Assembly: GCF_037975245.1 (NCBI RefSeq)
Contig: NC_092573.1
Coordinates: forward strand, 22,411,265 to 22,475,264
Direction of reading: 5' to 3'
From: Apostichopus japonicus
Lineage: Eukaryota > Echinodermata > Holothuroidea > Aspidochirotida > Stichopodidae
DNA: 64,000 nucleotides
Below, piece after piece: positions 62,725-64,000 of the stretch (position 1 is the first letter of the stretch; every line of letters starts with the position of its first letter). The notes beneath the pieces were generated by a model. The model was not told where the DNA came from. It saw nothing but the letters and a program-made list of their open reading frames with translations, and did not search any database. The position numbers and the translations under genes were made by a program.

Positions 62725-62907
62725 TTATAGATGACTAACTATATGTAAGACTGAAGGGAACGATTTTTCAACAGTACTGAACGTAGTAAGTGGTGCTAGC
62801 TTCTTGGGACAACCATAGGATACCGTGAACATCAAATGCTCTCTGGCTGTACCTCCTACCAAATCAATAATGGTAACAACGAATAAAATGATGACCAGTC
62901 TGGCCAT
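62725..62907 (-). CDS. Candidate small secreted peptide or signal-peptide exon, 60 aa
   Basis: The minus-strand ATG at 62905-62907 starts MARLVIILFVVTIIDL, a classical signal-peptide core, followed by a small-residue cleavage-like site (GGTA) and a tail with one Cys. It could be a 60-aa peptide, or a first exon cut by a GT shortly after the hydrophobic core. The start context is weak. No homolog recognised, and chance is a real possibility. Confidence 0.2.
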   Translation of the reverse strand: MARLVIILFVVTIIDLVGGTAREHLMFTVSYGCPKKLAPLTTFSTVEKSFPSVLHIVSHL

Positions 62908-62936
62908 AGGCAAAGAAGCCTGAAGAGATGGATGAT

Positions 62937-62962
62937 GGGGGGGGGGAGGGGAGGGGAGGGGG
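62937..62962 (+). other. G-rich tract with quadruplex potential
   Basis: A run of about 10 G followed by three A-separated runs of 4-5 G. Confidence 0.65.
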
Positions 62963-63693
62963 CTTGAATATAGCCCTGTGGTCAATTAGGGGGCCTAGGG
63001 AAATATAGGATAAAGAATAACGTATTTTCATTTCGATTAAAAAAATTGAAGACTTCAAACAGGGGGAACTGTGTCATAACTGGTCCCAGGGGAACAACCT
63101 TGCTATCGACATCACTGCATATGAAAACTGTATGACACCACTCTTTTCTTTAATCTGGATTCATTCCAACTATGGGATAAAAATCCACTTGCCAATCACT
63201 GACGAGTGCCAAATAGCACAGAATAAATTGACGGAATTGGCGAGGAAAAAACCGTGAACTCATAAAGAAAGAAAAATGTATAAAGAAAGGAAAATAACAA
63301 AAATTTGGGACTGTGCTTCAACTGGCAATTATTGTAAAAATAATAACCCACTTTTTCTAGAGTTCGATAATCTGACCTAATTTATTTTGCTTCCGCTCTT
63401 CCACTTCTCTTGCCCTTCTCTTGACCTTCTGCCAAAATAAACACGACCCCCGGACAAGGAATTATTTAAAACAAAAACAAAAAGAGAGAGCGAGCGAGGG
63501 GAAAAAAAAAAAAAAATAATGATATCATTCACCAAACTTGTCATAGCATTAAAAATCATTTTTATATAGACATACTTCTGTTTGTTTGCTTCCTCAGCAG
63601 AAGAAGTATTTGAAGTAGTTGTTTGACAGGCAGTGACATAAGAATTGTCAAAATAACGGGCTTTAAAGAGAGCCGTATCCTGCAAGGAGGTAC

Positions 63694-63752
63694 CCACGAC
63701 CACCCAATGGGTGATAAAAACTCCTTCCCTTCTCATGTTTAGGAGTCGCCAT
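63694..63752 (-). CDS. Candidate first coding exon, unknown protein
   Basis: The minus-strand ATG at 63750-63752 lies in a strong context (AACATGG) and starts MATPKHEKGRSFYHPLGGR. A GGTACCT donor candidate follows. If unspliced the frame stops after 29 codons. No partner exon found. Confidence 0.22.
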
Positions 63753-64000
63753 GTTTCTCGAAGACCAAAGGAGAGGCACGAACTAGGAGAGACAACCACA
63801 CCACCAATCGATACTCCCGTGGCTACTGCCTGTCAAAATCCATTCTCATGCAAATCATTTTCAGATTTAGTAAGTTGGGTAGCCCTGTCAATTTCCTTTG
63901 ATTTGCTTTCCTTTTCATTTCTTTTTTAAATGTTACTCCTTAACATTTTCTTCATATTTTGAAGGGGGGCCCTAAAACCCAACTAGATGCTTCATTTAAT

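Larger units (their letters stand above)
54255..64000. other. Mostly noncoding right end of the window
   Basis: May include intron or 5' flank of the FASTKD-family gene. 54300-56240, 56780-58130 and 58770-59950 hold no exon or repeat I can name. Several arrays and three weak candidate exons are listed separately. Confidence 0.55.

Noticed and set aside
63377-63799. 140-codon minus-strand open frame
   Set aside because: It runs through a poly-A/T tract (FFFFF) and has no family signature; only the short ATG exon in another frame at 63694-63752 was kept as a weak candidate.

Overview
This is nuclear DNA of an animal. Genes have many short exons with GT..AG introns, noncoding DNA is AT-rich and full of tandem arrays and small DNA transposons, and there is an interstitial TTAGGG-type tract. 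Two genes are confidently recognised as animal orthologs (GOLPH3 and the ciliary gene CFAP161). The gene content, tRNA-derived SINEs and repeat style suggest a marine invertebrate deuterostome, possibly an echinoderm, but the species cannot be fixed from sequence alone.

Layout. (1) 389-2223, plus strand: the last two visible exons of a START-domain (lipid-transfer-like) protein, whose intron is filled largely by a hAT-like element with a perfect 8-bp target duplication. (2) 2224-5361: noncoding, with a TA microsatellite and a short dispersed repeat. (3) 5362-18553, minus strand: a complete 13-exon reading frame (711 aa) joining an N-terminal ubiquitin-like domain, membrane segments, an armadillo-like helical region and a Ser-rich tail of 39-residue repeats. 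I do not recognise this architecture and it is the most interesting protein here. Its introns hold a 68-bp minisatellite, three TTAA-flanked MITEs, tRNA-derived SINE fragments and a TIR element with a telomere-like core. (4) 18554-29916: about 11 kb with no recognisable gene, containing a 1.2-kb satellite of 20-bp TGATCA units and two further small transposons. (5) 29917-41685, minus strand: complete GOLPH3 in four coding exons with a 9-kb intron. (6) 41686-44047: intergenic space between divergent GOLPH3 and CFAP161, with a candidate RFX X-box. (7) 44048-49881, plus strand: complete CFAP161 in seven coding exons. (8) 49882-52421: noncoding. (9) 52422-54254, minus strand: the last two exons of a FASTKD-family protein (RAP domain). 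(10) 54255-64000: mostly noncoding with several tandem arrays and three weak candidate exons.

The genes do not form one pathway: lipid transfer, Golgi PI4P/COPI trafficking, motile cilium and mitochondrial RNA biology are all represented. Exon joins were checked by hand for splice-site dinucleotides and phase. All similarity statements come from family recognition by eye, not from database searches.
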